A stretch of 64,000 nucleotides of DNA from CAVWUA01 sp963758025 (GCA_963758025.1 CAVWUA010000013.1:1-64000), one strand, 5' to 3'. Shown: positions 52,890 through 63,124, numbered from the stretch's first letter. Made by a program: numbers and translations. Notes: generated by a model from the sequence alone, not told the origin.

Positions 52890-55302
52890 TTATTCCCGTG
52901 TGATGAACTCATCGAGATTCAGAAGCACCCGCGCCACGGTCGTCCAGGCCGTCGTGGGGGTCCTCACCTTCGCTCGTCAACGCGTCGAGTAGCTCGCGGA
53001 GCCGGTCCCGCTCGGCCTCGCTCGGGTCGCGGGCCAGGGCGAGGCGGAACGCGTACGAGAGCCGGGCGTCGGCGTCCTCCGGCCCTTGCGTCAGGACCCG
53101 ATCGGCGAGCGCCCGCGCGAACTCGAAGAACGCCTCATCGTTCAGGAGCATGAGCGCCTGAAGGGGCGTGTTCGAGCGGACGCGGCGGGTGCAGGCCCTC
53201 GTGGAGTCGGGGGCGTCGAAGACCATCAGCAAGGGGTGGGGCGTGGCCCGCCAGAAGTACGTGTAGAGGCCGCGGCGGTAGCGGTCCGGCCCCTTGTCGG
53301 CCGTCCACGCCCGGCGCATCTGGCCGAGGTTCATCACGCCATCGGGCTGCGGCGGGAAGACGCTCGGCCCGCCGACCTCCGGGCTCAAGAGGCCGCTGAC
53401 CTCCAGGGCCGTGTCCCGGATCACCTCGGCGTCGAGCCGCAGGCGGGATTGCCGCGCCAGCAGGTAATTGTTCGGGTCGTGCTCCGCCAGGTCGGGCCGC
53501 AGGGTGGACGCCTGCCGGTACGTGGCCGACGTGACGATCAGGCGGTGCAACGGCTTGAGGCTCCACCCCTGGCGGACGAACTCGCTGGCGAGCCAGTCGA
53601 GCAGCTCGGGATGGGTCGGCCGCGCGCCTTGCAGGCCGAAGTCGTTCTCGGTCTCGACCAGGCCCCGGCCAAAGTAGCGCTGCCAGACCCGGTTGACCGT
53701 GACGCGGGCCGTCAGCGGGTTCTCCGCCGAGACCAGCCAGCGCGCCAGGTCGAGCCGGCTGGCCGACTCCGAGCCGCTCGTTTCCAGGACGGGCAGGACG
53801 GCCGGCACGCCGGGGGCGACCGGATCACCGGGGCGGGTGAAGTCCCCCCCCTGGAGGATGTGCGTCTGCCGGGGGTTCTTGACCCGCTCGCGCACGACCA
53901 TGGTCGTGTTGATCTTCGGCATCTGCTTGCGCAGGTCGCTGATGACCGTCTTGTGCTCCTTCGTCTCGGGCGACTGGTCGATGAAGGCGGCGAAGACGAC
54001 CGCGTTCTTCGCCTTGTCGCGCTGGTCGAACGGCGTGTCGAACGACTCGCGAACGTCCTGCGACTGCTTCTGCCGCTCCTCGGCGGTCAGAGAGGTTTCC
54101 CAGGCTTTCTGCTTCTCCAGGAGCGAGGGGTCCTCCTCCTGGATCTTTGCCAGATACGCCTCGATCTGCCCGTCGATCGCCTCCCGCTCGGCGACGATCT
54201 CCGGCGTGGCGACCGGGATCTCGGGCTCATCGACGTTATTGAAGAAGGCGAACATCTGGTAATATTCTTTTTGCGTGAACGGGTCGTACTTGTGGTCGTG
54301 GCACTGGCAGCAGCCGAGGGTCAGGCCCAGGAAGACGCTGGCGGTGGTGTTCACGCGGTCGATGACCGACTCGACGCGGAACTGCTCCTTGTCGATCCCC
54401 CCTTCCTGGTTGATCGGCGTGTTGCGGTGGAAGCCGGTGGCCACCTTCTGATCGAGCGTCGCCTCGGGCAAGAGGTCGCCCGCCAGTTGCTCGATGGCGA
54501 AGCGGTCGAACGGCATGTCGCGGTTCAGGGCGTCGATGACCCAGTCGCGATAGAGCCAGATCGAGCGGGGGGCGTCAATGCTGTAGCCGTTCGAGTCGGC
54601 ATAGCGGGCCATGTCGAGCCAGTGCCGCGCCCAGCGCTCGCCGTAGTGCGGGCTGGCCAGCAGGCGGTCGATCAGCCGCTCATAGGCTTCGGGCTGGTCG
54701 TCCGCCAGGAACGCCGCGACCTCCTCGGGGGTCGGCGGCAGGCCGGTCAGGTCGAGGCTCGCGCGACGGATCAAGGTCGCCCGGTCCGCCTCGGGCGAGG
54801 GGGCGAGCCCCTCATCCTCCAGCCTTTTGAGGATGAAAACGTCGATCGGGTTGCGGACCCACGCCGCGTTCTCGACGGCGGGAACCTCGGCACGCTCGAC
54901 CGGCTGAAACGCCCAGTGGCTGGCGTCCGCCTGGCGCTCATCCGTCGGCACGGGAGCACCGGCGACGATCCACGCCCGCAACGTCTCGATCTGTTTCTCC
55001 GGGAGCGGGTCCCGCTTCAACGGCATCCGCTCGCCAAACCCCTGGCCGAGCACGGCCAGCAATAGCTCGCTCTCCTCCGGCTGGCCCGGCACGACCACCG
55101 GCCCGGAATCCCCCCCTTTGAGCACAGCGGCGGCCGAATCGAGCCGCAAGCCAACCTTCGGCTCGACCGCGCCATGACACTTGACGCAGTTCTGCACCAG
55201 GATCGGTTTGACGTCCCGCGCGTAATCCACGGCATCGTCGGCGATCAACCGACCGGCGGGCAGGATCGCGAGCCCCAGCAAGCAGGCCAGCAACGTCTTC
55301 AT
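52890..55302 (-). CDS. PSCyt1/DUF1549/DUF1553 (PSD1) protein (module 5), frameshift near the C-terminus
   Basis: It starts MKTLLACLLGLAILPAGRL (signal peptide) at 55302. PSCyt1: NCVKCHGAVEPKVGLRLDS; DUF1549: NPIDVFILKRLEDEGLAPSP to CCQCHDHKYDPFTQ; a charged helical insert (EEDPSLLEKQKAWETSLTAE); DUF1553: NPLTARVTVNRVWQRYFGRG. The frame as given stops at 52909 with a non-family tail. Shifting frame near 52957 restores the family ending AWTTVARVLLNLDEFITRE and a stop at 52890, so I extend the gene there. About 800 aa. First gene of module 5. Confidence 0.87.
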
Positions 55303-55473
55303 GGGCGGCCTCGTCGGCAAAAAGGAAGGAAGGCGGCGGGTTCGGAGAGAGTCAGTCGTCACGCCACTAGCGGGAGGGTACGGGCGCAATATGTGTATTG
55401 TTCATTCTACCCCGAACCGCCCGCTGTTTTCCAGCGCTTTATGGCCTCGAATCGTGGATTGGGTGGGCATCTC

Positions 55474-56983
55474 GAAAGTAGGTGGGAAATCGCGTACAAC
55501 GGGGCCCTCTGATGCGTCGCCCGGGAATTCGTCGTCATCCGTTCACGGAGGGCTCCCATGTCCTTCTCCCACCTCAGCCCCGAGCAGGCCGAACGCGCCG
55601 AGCAGATCTTCCAGTCCCTCCGCCAGGCGACCGAGGCCGACCTCCGCGGCCTCGCCGAACTGCTCGCCTGCAAGGAGGACGGCCAACTGCTCGGGCCGAC
55701 CGAGTTCGAGGTCCGCGACCGCGTCCACACGATCGGCGCCAAGGCGATCGAGACCGCCGTCAACGGGCGGAAAAAGGGGGGTACCGGGGGTCGAGCCTGA
55801 GTTGCCCGCACTGTCGCGAGGCCGCCCGCTTCGTCGGCTATCGCCCCAAGGGCATGCTCTGCCTGCTGGGGCCGATCCGCCCCGAGCGGGCCTACTACCA
55901 CTGCCCGCACTGCCATCAGGGCCATTGCCCCGGCGACGCCGTCCTCGGCCTGGGGGCCGGCGACCTGACGCCCGGCGCCGCGCAGGCGGTCAGCCTGGCC
56001 GGCGTGATCGTCAGCTTCGCCGAGGCCGCCGAGGAGGTCCTCACGCGGTTGGCCGGGCTGCGGGTCTCGGAGTCCACGGTGCAACGCACCACCGAGGCGG
56101 CCGGGCGAGGAACTGGGCCGGCGCCTGGACGCGGGCCAGACGTTCGCCCCGCCGCGGGACTGGGCCTGGCACAAGGACGCCGAGGGGAAGACCTGCGCGT
56201 ATGTCTCGCTCGACGCCACGGCCGTCCCCCAGCAAGGGCCCGAGGCCGCGAAGGCCGAGGGGCGGATGGCCACCGTGGCGATGGTCTACAACCCGGTCCC
56301 CGACGACCCCGCCCGCTGGGCCGACCCCGCGGGGCGGCGGCCGCCGTGGCAGGCCCGCTACCTGGCCAGCCTGGAGGGCCAGGCGAGCCTGGCCGAACCG
56401 TTGCGGCGGCAAGCGGCCCAGGTCGGCATGGATCGGGCCGAGCGCTGGATCGCGATCTCCGACGGCGGCTCCGGTCTGGAGGACTGGCTGAGCGACGAAC
56501 TTCGGCCGGGTCGAGGCGGTGATCCTGGACTTCTACCACGCCTCGGAGCACCTGGGCGACCTGGCCAAGGCCTGGCACGGCGCCGGGACCGAGGCGGCCG
56601 AGGCCCAGCATCAGCGTGGTCGCACCGGCTGAAGCACGAGGGGGGCGAGGCGGTGCTGGCGGAGCTGCGTCTGCTGGACGCCGCGTCGCGGCCGTCGGCC
56701 CGCGAGGTCCTGCGGGAGACGGTGACCTACTTCGAGAACCAGGTGCATCGGATGGACTACCCGAGCTATGTCGCCAGGGGCTGGCAGATCGGCTCGGGTC
56801 CGGTGGAGTCGGCATGCAAGACGGTGGTGGGCCAGCGGCTGAAGGGCGCCGGGATGCGTTGGGGGGAACAGGGCTCGGATGGGGTGTGCCACCTCCGCGC
56901 CCTGTTCCTGAGCGAACGGGGCCAATGGGATGCGTTCTGGGCCGGTTACCGCAAAACCGGGTAGCGCTTTCCACCTACTTCAA
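55474..56983. mobile_element. ISKra4-family insertion sequence, transposase frame broken
   Basis: Inverted repeats AAGTAGGTGGGAAA (from 55476) and AAGTAGGTGGAAA (read inward from 56980) bracket a 1.5-kb element carrying an ISKra4-type transposase. Exact ends are uncertain by a few bases and I see no clear target duplication. It lies directly upstream of an IS4/IS50-type element, which makes this an IS-rich patch. Confidence 0.7.
55558..56964 (+). pseudogene. ISKra4-family transposase, four frame changes
   Basis: It starts MSFSHLSPEQAERAEQIFQS at 55558 with an ACGGAGGG ribosome site. Frame changes near 55783, 56106, 56510 and 56608 join a zinc-ribbon segment (SCPHCREAARFVG, YYHCPHCHQGHCP), the core (AYVSLDATAVPQQGPEAAKA with the first Asp, ILDFYHASEHLGDLAKAW) and the C-terminus (SHRLKHEGGEAVLAELRLLD, ARGWQIGSGPVESACKTVVG). 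All hallmark blocks are kept, so it is either recently inactivated or split by read errors. About 465 aa if intact. Confidence 0.8.
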
Positions 56984-57071
56984 AGACGTAGATTCCGACA
57001 TCCTTTGCGAGTACACGGCCCGGACGTTGCTCACCTCCTGCGCCAGTGGGCGTCATTTCTTCCCTGATCAA

Positions 57072-57119
57072 AAGGAGGGATCGAGGGGGGTGCCTGGGGC
57101 TGCGGAGCGGTGAGCGTGC
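57072..57119 (+). repeat. Left copy of a 48-bp imperfect direct repeat flanking the IS4/IS50-type element
   Basis: It begins AAGGAGGGATCGAGGGG and ends GCGTGC. The right copy is at 58656-58702, with about 39 of 47 aligned positions identical and one gap. It is far longer than an IS4 target duplication and too diverged for a fresh one. Confidence 0.55.
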
Positions 57120-57167
57120 GTGGCCCTGTCGATCTTCCCGGAACCCCCTCCGGCTCCCCCTTACCAA

Positions 57168-58648
57168 CTGAGTATTACCCACAACTTTCCCATCACTCCG
57201 TCAGTCGTTATCTTGAGCAAGATCGGCTCTTCGGGATATTCCTTCCAACGCACACCCCAACGGCTCTTCTCATGGAATCGCATGCCCTCTGGGCCGCTCA
57301 GCTGGCCACGGCGACGGACTTGCCCGATGCACGACTGACGGGGCGGCTCGCGGCGATCCTTCAGACGACGGCCGAACATCCCGCGGCGTCGATCCCCCAG
57401 GCCACCGGCCAGGCCAGTCAAGCCAAGGCCGCCTATCGCTTCTATGCCAACGACCGCGTCACCACCACCGCCTTGCACCAGGGGGTCGCACGCGACACGG
57501 CGCGACGCGGCCTCGATCTGGACGTCGTGCTGGTGGTGCAAGATACCACCTCGCTCAATCTCACCGGCTTACGCTCCGTCACCGAACTCGGCCCGATCGA
57601 CTCCGGCCGCTGGGCCGAGGGCTCTTCCCGCACACGGCGATGGCGGTGACGGGCACGGGGCAGGTCCTCGGGATCCTGGATCAGCAATGCTGGACGCGGC
57701 CCCAGCCCGGCCAACCGGGGCCCGAGGAGAAAGAGAGTGCCAAGTGGCTCCACGGCCTCGACGCGGCCCGCGCCGCGCTGCACGAGACGGCCGGCCCGCG
57801 GCCGGTCCCCCGCCTGATCCATGTGATGGATCGGGAGGCCGATGCCTACGAGGTGATGATGGCGGTGGTCGATGCCGGCGACAGCGCGGTCATCCGCTGT
57901 GCCCAGAACCGCCGCATCGACGACCCGCTGGGCACGGCTCATCAGGCGGTGCGTCGCCAGCCGGTGTTGGGTTGCACCACGGTGCCAGTGGGACGCTCGG
58001 CGGCGGGGGCCCCGCCCGCCTGGCCACCGTCGCCCTGCGGTCGATGGCCGTCGACCTGGTGCCGGACTGGGAGAAATATCCCCACGCCTGGCCGATGCGT
58101 TGGAACCTGGTGGAGCTCGTCGAGCCCGATCCCCCGCCGGGGGCCGAACCGGTGCATTGGTATCTCTGGACGCTGGAGCCGGCGGCCACGGCGGCCGAGG
58201 TGCTGGAGGTCGTGCGGAAGTACACCTGCCGGTGGCCGATCGAGGAGATGCACCTGGTGCTCAAGAGCGGCTGCCAGGCCGAGGCGTTGCGATTGGAGAC
58301 GTGGGACCGTTTGGAGAAAGCTGTGACCCTACAGAGTGCGGTGGCGGCCCGGATCGTGGCCTTGCGTGACCGGGCGCGGCAGGCCCCCGAGGCCCCGGCC
58401 TTGGAGTTGTTGGATGAGGAGGAGGCCGAGGCGTTGGCCTGTCACTTCGGCGGCGGGATGGCATCGTCGGCGCTGACGATTGGCCAGGCGGTCTTGTGGA
58501 TCGGTCGGCTCGGTGGCCACCTCAATCGGACGGGAGACGGGATGCCGGGTGTTCGGACCTTGTGGCGTGGGCTTCATGACCTGTCCTTACTCACAGCCGG
58601 CTTCCGAGCCGCGAAACGCCTACGGGAATAGTTGTGGGTAATGATCAG
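57168..58648. mobile_element. IS4-family (IS50/Tn5-like) insertion sequence
   Basis: The left end reads CTGAGTATTACCCACAACTT and the right end, read inward, CTGATCATTACCCACAACTA, giving a near-perfect 20-bp terminal inverted repeat. The 1.48-kb element encodes a Tn5-type transposase. No clean 9-12 bp target duplication is obvious, but a longer imperfect repeat flanks it. Confidence 0.75.
57272..58631 (+). pseudogene. IS4-family (Tn5-like) transposase, two frame changes
   Basis: The N-terminal Tn5-type DNA-binding domain is LTGRLAAILQTTAEHPAASI and QASQAKAAYRFYANDRVT. The first catalytic Asp is in VVQDTTSLNLTGL, the second in IHVMDREADAYEVMM, and the Glu in the RWPIEEMHLVLKSGCQAEAL signature. 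Frames change near 57625 and 57990 (about 454 aa joined). All catalytic residues survive, so the breaks may be sequence errors. Otherwise the copy is inactive. Confidence 0.8.
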
Positions 58649-58655
58649 CTTTTCC

Positions 58656-58702
58656 AAGGGGGGATCGAGGGGTTCGCCTGGGCCGCGGATCGGTGGTCGT
58701 GC
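58656..58702 (+). repeat. Right copy of the imperfect direct repeat flanking the IS4/IS50-type element
   Basis: It begins AAGGGGGGATCGAGGGG eight bases after the right terminal inverted repeat and matches 57072-57119 at about four of five positions. Such a pair could mark an older compound insertion or a sub-terminal repeat shared by related elements. Confidence 0.55.
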
Positions 58703-58803
58703 ATTGACTCACCATTCCGAACCGGATGATCTATGGAGAGACAACTCAGCCCCCGTACCCGCCACCTCTCGTTTTCCGAGAAATGATCCGAGGACCCTCC
58801 GTC

Positions 58804-59799
58804 ATGCGACTCCCTCGACGCTCGATCCCGACGCTCTGCCTGATCGGCCTCACCCTGGTCGGCCTTGGGGCCGACAACCCGCCGACGAACGCCCGACGCC
58901 CGGAGAGTGAGGCCGAACTGCGGTCCTGGCTGGAAAACATGGTCTGGTATCACCACTTCACCAACGCCGAGATCGCGGCGGCGACCGGGTTGGAGGACAC
59001 GGAGATCGCGGCGGCCTTGAAACGGTTCGACATCCGGCCCGAGACGAAACCGGAACGTCCCGACGACGCGCCTTTGCTCGTGCTGCCGTATCCCGGCGGG
59101 CGGCATCCGCGGATCGGCTTCCTCGACGGCGCGATCGACCCCCAGCGCGAGACGAAGCTGAGCGTCTTCACCCCCTGGGACCCCTCCAGCTACGTCGTGC
59201 TGGACGTCCCCGAGGCGATCTGGTCGAACCTCGGCCTGACCTACCTCGCCCATACCCACGTCCCGACCCTCTGGACGGAGCGGGGGATCGCACTCGAACG
59301 CCTGGAGTGGTCCCGCCGCGACGACGGCTCGCTCGTCATGGAGCGCACCCTGCCCAACGGCATCACCTTCGGCACGAGGGCCGTCCCGAAAGCCGATCAC
59401 GTCGCGCTGGAGCAGTGGTTGACCAACGGCACCGATCGCCCCCTGAGCGACCTCCGCGTGCAGGATTGCGTGCTCCTGAAAGGGGCGAAGGGGTTCAACG
59501 CCCAGACGGACGACAACAAGCTCGTCCGGAAACCGTACGTCGCGTGCCGCTCGACCGACGGCCGGCGCTGGATCATCTCGGCGTGGGAACCCTGCCAGCG
59601 GGCCTGGTCAAACCCGCCATGCCCCTGCCTGCACTCCGACCCGCAGTTCCCCGACTGCGCGCCGGGGCAGACCGTGCGCGTCCGGGGCCTCCTGTCGTTC
59701 CACGAAGGGGACGACATCGAGGCCGAACTGAAGCGGCTGGACCGGACCGGCTGGCGCGGCGAAGGAGCGGAACCGAGCGTCACTCCGCCCGCGCCTTGA
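58804..59799 (+). CDS. Secreted hypothetical protein related to the 22629-23477 protein
   Basis: 331 aa from the ATG at 58804, giving a signal peptide (SIPTLCLIGLTLVGLGADN); the frame opens upstream without support. An N-terminal helical region (ELRSWLENMVWYHHFTNAEI) resembles a small DNA-binding-like helix bundle fused to the mature domain. The rest is beta-rich. The C-terminus (ISAWEPCQRAWSNPPCPCLH, DCAPGQTVRVRGLLSFHEGD) aligns with the end of the protein at 22629-23477. Function unknown. It sits at the border between IS elements and the zinc-ribbon gene. Confidence 0.72.
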   Translation: MRLPRRSIPTLCLIGLTLVGLGADNPPTNARRPESEAELRSWLENMVWYHHFTNAEIAAATGLEDTEIAAALKRFDIRPETKPERPDDAPLLVLPYPGGRHPRIGFLDGAIDPQRETKLSVFTPWDPSSYVVLDVPEAIWSNLGLTYLAHTHVPTLWTERGIALERLEWSRRDDGSLVMERTLPNGITFGTRAVPKADHVALEQWLTNGTDRPLSDLRVQDCVLLKGAKGFNAQTDDNKLVRKPYVACRSTDGRRWIISAWEPCQRAWSNPPCPCLHSDPQFPDCAPGQTVRVRGLLSFHEGDDIEAELKRLDRTGWRGEGAEPSVTPPAP

Positions 59800-60200
59800 T
59801 CCACCGCGGAAGGTCGGTAACGTCAGGGAAGACCCACCCGCACTCAGCGCCGGCGGTCGAACCGAACGCCAGCCCATCCCGGAGACCAACAGGACCCCCA
59901 GAAGGCCGGCCACCCCGAGCACCAGCGACGGATGGCGACGGGGAGACGGCGCCGGAGCCACGGATCGAATCCCGGCCGGTTCCGGCCCAGAGACTGACCC
60001 ATCCAGCCCGGCGTGGGAGCCGTCTCCGGAAGCTCGTCCGGAGCCGGAATCGGGTCCACGCATCGCTCCCGGGCTGTTCGAAGACAGAAGACAAAGGCCG
60101 CTCCACATTTCGGGCAGGTTTGTTCCTTCGCGTCCTGAGGCCGAGAGCTTCGATAACGTGCCCGACAGCCGCTGCACATCAGCATCCCCGTCTGGATCAT
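59780..60200 (-). CDS. Small zinc-ribbon protein with a transmembrane segment, two frame changes
   Basis: It starts MIQTGMLMCSGCRARYRSSR with a second CxxC at TCPKCGAAFVFC, a classic zinc ribbon. A Pro-rich linker follows, then after frame changes near 60000 and 59885 a membrane segment (SLVLGVAGLLGVLLVSGMGW) and a short tail ending VFPDVTDLPRWIKARAE. About 140 aa. Planctomycetes encode many such short zinc-ribbon/membrane proteins of unknown function. It is convergent with the preceding gene and overlaps its end by about 20 bp. Confidence 0.5.
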
Positions 60201-60419
60201 CGGCCCGCCCTCCCCTCTCTCTCAAACCTCCCGATGTCGCACCCAAAGTAAGGCAAGCGTGTCCACCATCTTTTAGATACTCCCAAAGAGCGCGATTCTG
60301 GGCCACGCTGGACCGTTTTCCTGATTTTTATGGGATTGACGCAGCTCGCCCCCACGAGGCGAATCGAGCCGTGTTTCGTGTCGGGAATCTGGCAGCGAAT
60401 CAACGGCAGTCAAGGGCGG

Positions 60420-60685
60420 CTTGTACGAGAAGATGTTTCACTTCTACAACCTGAACCGCGACGCGTTCCTTGACTACTATCACAAGCGATCGAACGTCGA
60501 AACGATGTCCACAGCATGATCAAAGCGAAGTTCGGAGCCCATTTGCGGAGCAAGACGGATACTGCGATGGTCAACAAGCGCTCTGCAAAATCCTCTGCCA
60601 CAACGTCTGCTGCCTGATCCAGTCGCCCTACGAACTGGGGGACGAGGCAACATTCTGGGGAAACCGCCTGGGAGGCCGAGTGTGA
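60420..60685 (+). pseudogene. C-terminal remnant of a DDE transposase
   Basis: Across three frames the stretch reads YEKMFHFYNLNRDAFLDYYH, KRSNVE, MIKAKFGAHLRSKTDTAMVN and LCKILCHNVCCLIQSPYELG, ending at 60685. This is the typical C-terminus of DDE transposases (Y-H-x-R-S-N-x-E then M-I-K-x-K-F). The N-terminal two thirds are absent, so the copy is a decayed fragment. The exact IS family is uncertain. Confidence 0.7.
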
Positions 60686-60756
60686 CGGCCGGGGAGATGG
60701 CAGAAGGCGATCCGTTCGAGGCGTGGGCGTGGGTCTAACGTCTAACCGTTAGTCGA

Positions 60757-61533
60757 TCAAGCTGCAAGTACCTCGCACACCATGGGCGGATCAGAGACAG
60801 GTAGCAAGATTGAGAAATCGCCCAACCTAGCTAGATCTTCTTCCTTATAGACCGGCTTGCGATCATCATAGATTGTGACATTCTGCTCGATACCCTGGGG
60901 CTCACCGATATCAAACCATCGCCTGAACAGTTCATTAGCCTGGATGTGAGCCTGAGTCGGATTGCTGGCAGCCAAGGTCAGGATGGAAGACTCGGTTCGG
61001 CGACCAAAGACCCGATAGTCGATCCTCACCGGGTTGCCATACCGACCCACGATCTCAACATTCGGCTCGTATCGGAGTTCACTGTCAGCGAAGATTTCTT
61101 CGACTTCCTCGCTGAAAAGCGATTGCTGGGTGGATCGGCGCGTGAAATTCAAATCCGAAACCCTGAGGCAAGCTTGAGCTAACCGCAACATGCCTTCGGG
61201 TATTTGGTCAAGACTGTCGATAGGAAGCGTGAGTTCGCCATCCTTCTTCTGAACGCCGTACAGCCGGATAGCATCTTCAAGGAACCGCTGACGCTTCTTC
61301 GACTCCCAGGGCTTCACCTGGACATTGAGGAGCCAAGCGATCGTCTGCCCGAAGTCGGTTAGTTCAAAACCCTTCAACAATGGCTGTTCATTTTGAACAA
61401 ACACGTCAATGGAACCCCCGTCGGGATAGAGCAGAGCCGTTTCGATCCTGATGTGTCCACGAGGAAGTTGATCGACATCCCTGACGAGGGAGTGGCTCGA
61501 CAGTTTCGACTTCACGGATTCCAAGAGATCCAT
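60757..61533 (-). CDS. DUF1828-domain protein
   Basis: 258 aa from the ATG at 61533, preceded by GAGG overlapping the stop of the upstream gene; the frame extends to 61602 without support. The N-terminal domain (RIETALLYPDGGSIDVFVQN, GFELTDFGQTIAWLL, DAIRLYGVQKKDGELTLPID) matches the DUF1828 pattern. The C-terminal half (about 130-258) is a separate alpha/beta region with YGNPVRIDYRVFGRRTESS. Composition is less GC-rich than the planctomycete genes. DUF1828 has no proven function; such genes occur in mobile and defense-type neighbourhoods. The tight link to the next gene suggests a two-gene unit. Confidence 0.72.
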   Translation of the reverse strand: MDLLESVKSKLSSHSLVRDVDQLPRGHIRIETALLYPDGGSIDVFVQNEQPLLKGFELTDFGQTIAWLLNVQVKPWESKKRQRFLEDAIRLYGVQKKDGELTLPIDSLDQIPEGMLRLAQACLRVSDLNFTRRSTQQSLFSEEVEEIFADSELRYEPNVEIVGRYGNPVRIDYRVFGRRTESSILTLAASNPTQAHIQANELFRRWFDIGEPQGIEQNVTIYDDRKPVYKEEDLARLGDFSILLPVSDPPMVCEVLAA

Positions 61534-61541
61534 TGCTAGCC

Positions 61542-61979
61542 TCAACGGCTCGTACCGGGGGCGTAGAAAACCCCGTCGTGCGTGATCCGGGCCATCTCGC
61601 AAAATGCCGTGAACAAGACCTCAACCGGCCGGCTCGACAAATCCGGGCGATCAATGACACCATCCGGCAGATTGCGGTCGGGGCATTGCTCGCTCTGGAG
61701 GGAGTGCTTGTGAGTACGCCCGCAGGGGCGATGAACCTGCCCATTCACATCTAGTCGGCAGATAGGACCGAGACCCGGCACATGGACATTGAACGTCGTG
61801 GAACCGATCTGCGGGTTGTGCGTGATGTTCAGCCGAACATCAACCCCGCGCGAATTTGTGATACGCAATTCCTCTGTCGTCAGCAGGGGCCGAGCCGCTT
61901 GACGGGCAATGAAGCGAATATCACCCTCAATCGTCTTCCCCGGCAGATCCCGCAGCATCTCGAAGGAAGCACGGTTCAT
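61542..61979 (-). CDS. Small hypothetical protein paired with the DUF1828 gene
   Basis: 145 aa from the ATG at 61979. It begins MNRASFEMLRDLPGKTIEGD and contains VDVRLNITHNPQIGSTTFNV, ICRLDVNGQVHRPCGRTHKH and CPDRNLPDGVIDRPDLSSR. The Cys/His-rich middle could bind a metal. From memory it resembles small partners (DUF6978-like) of DUF1828 genes, but I cannot verify this. It ends eight bases before the DUF1828 start, implying translational coupling. Base composition is atypical for the window, consistent with horizontal transfer. Confidence 0.6.
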   Translation of the reverse strand: MNRASFEMLRDLPGKTIEGDIRFIARQAARPLLTTEELRITNSRGVDVRLNITHNPQIGSTTFNVHVPGLGPICRLDVNGQVHRPCGRTHKHSLQSEQCPDRNLPDGVIDRPDLSSRPVEVLFTAFCEMARITHDGVFYAPGTSR

Positions 61980-62636
61980 GACGCAGAGCCCAGAATGAAT
62001 GATCTAAGCCGATAGCCGACCCTCAAATGGCCAGTGTACCGAAGTCCATGAAGAAAAAAAGACCGTTGTCACGATTCTTCTGTCCCGCTCTATCGGCTCA
62101 GGCTGAGCGGGATCTCCCCCTCCAGGATCTGCGCGACCCTCACCGGCACGATCTCCCGCCCCTCCCGGCAGAAGAATGCCCGGATCTCGGTCTCGGCGTC
62201 CAGGGTGAAGTCGAACGAGACGAAGAGTCCCTTGCCACCTGTCTGGCTAAGATGCGAGCATGATGCCCGAGTAAGACAGATCCAATTTCGGGAGTAGAAC
62301 ACCTTTGTCCCCTAATTCGCTGGCCGGTTTCAATCGCCGGGCAGAGCTAGGATCCGTGCCAACGAGGTCACTCCTAAAATTTACTCAAAAATTTCGATAG
62401 AATCATTATTGTACCGCAATCATTCATGATTTCTTCAATGGGTCGATCCGCAAGCCCTGGACGACACCCTCTGGAGATTCAGAAATCCTCTCGCCGCGGG
62501 AAGAATTCCAGAAGTCCACGAGCCTCCGCAACGAGATTATCTCCTTTGAGGAAGCACCAGGCCTTTCCCTACGCGGTTCTTTGATAATACGTGACGAGCG
62601 TTCGCGCATCTTCGAGTCGAGAGCAAAACTCCCGCG
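61980..62636. other. Non-coding, partly AT-rich region with a possible gene fragment
   Basis: About 660 bp upstream of the DUF1828 pair. It probably contains its promoter. A minus-strand stretch at about 62090-62254 reads VSFDFTLDAETEIRAFFCRE and VPVRVAQILEGEIPLSLSR and looks like the tail of a real protein, so it may be a gene remnant. The section 62370-62440 is strikingly AT-rich. No complete gene is supported. Confidence 0.45.
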
Positions 62637-62929
62637 CCGAACGAACCCATCTGCCATTCTGGCAGACCTCCCCAAGGTCCGGTATTTCCAGGGAATACCG
62701 CTTACCCTCCCTCCGTGGCGAGCGAGCGCAGCAAAACACAACTTCTTTTCACACCAGGAGATAAGCTCGGATTACCGAACGAACCCATCTGCCATTCTGG
62801 CAGACTTCCCAAAGGCCGGTTTTTCCAGGGGAAAACCGCTTACCCTCCCTCCGTGGCGAGCGAGCGCGCAAAACATAACTTCTTATCGCGCCAAGGAGAT
62901 AAGTTCGGATTACCGAACGAACCCAACGC
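62637..62929 (+). repeat. 138-bp tandem direct repeat with conserved hairpins (two units plus a partial third)
   Basis: Units start at 62637, 62775 and 62913 with the sequence CCGAACGAACCCA, an exact 138-bp period. Each full unit contains the CTGCCA-TTC-TGGCAG hairpin and a second stem: CGGTATT/AATACCG at 62680-62700, and CGGTTTT/AAAACCG at 62817-62838. The two stems differ by paired, compensating changes. A partial related copy is at 12006-12038. 138 is divisible by 3, so an open frame runs through it, but I see no sign that it is translated. Confidence 0.8.
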
Positions 62930-63124
62930 CTCGACCTCCACCGGCGCCGACCGAACCCAGGCGTTCCGAAAGGGGCAACCCGGTAAAGGGTTGCGTTCAC
63001 GAGGGGCCGGAGCGCCCTGGCTCCGAGCGTCGGCGCGGTCGGGCGTGGCGGAGGCGGGGGCGGTCCGCTACACTCGCTCTTTTGGAGGAGGATGGAGGCC
63101 TCGGCGATCAAGGGGAGACGGACC

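Noticed and set aside
62637..62929. Possible CRISPR array
   Set aside because: The period is 138 bp with the whole unit conserved, not short repeats with unique spacers, and no cas genes are present.
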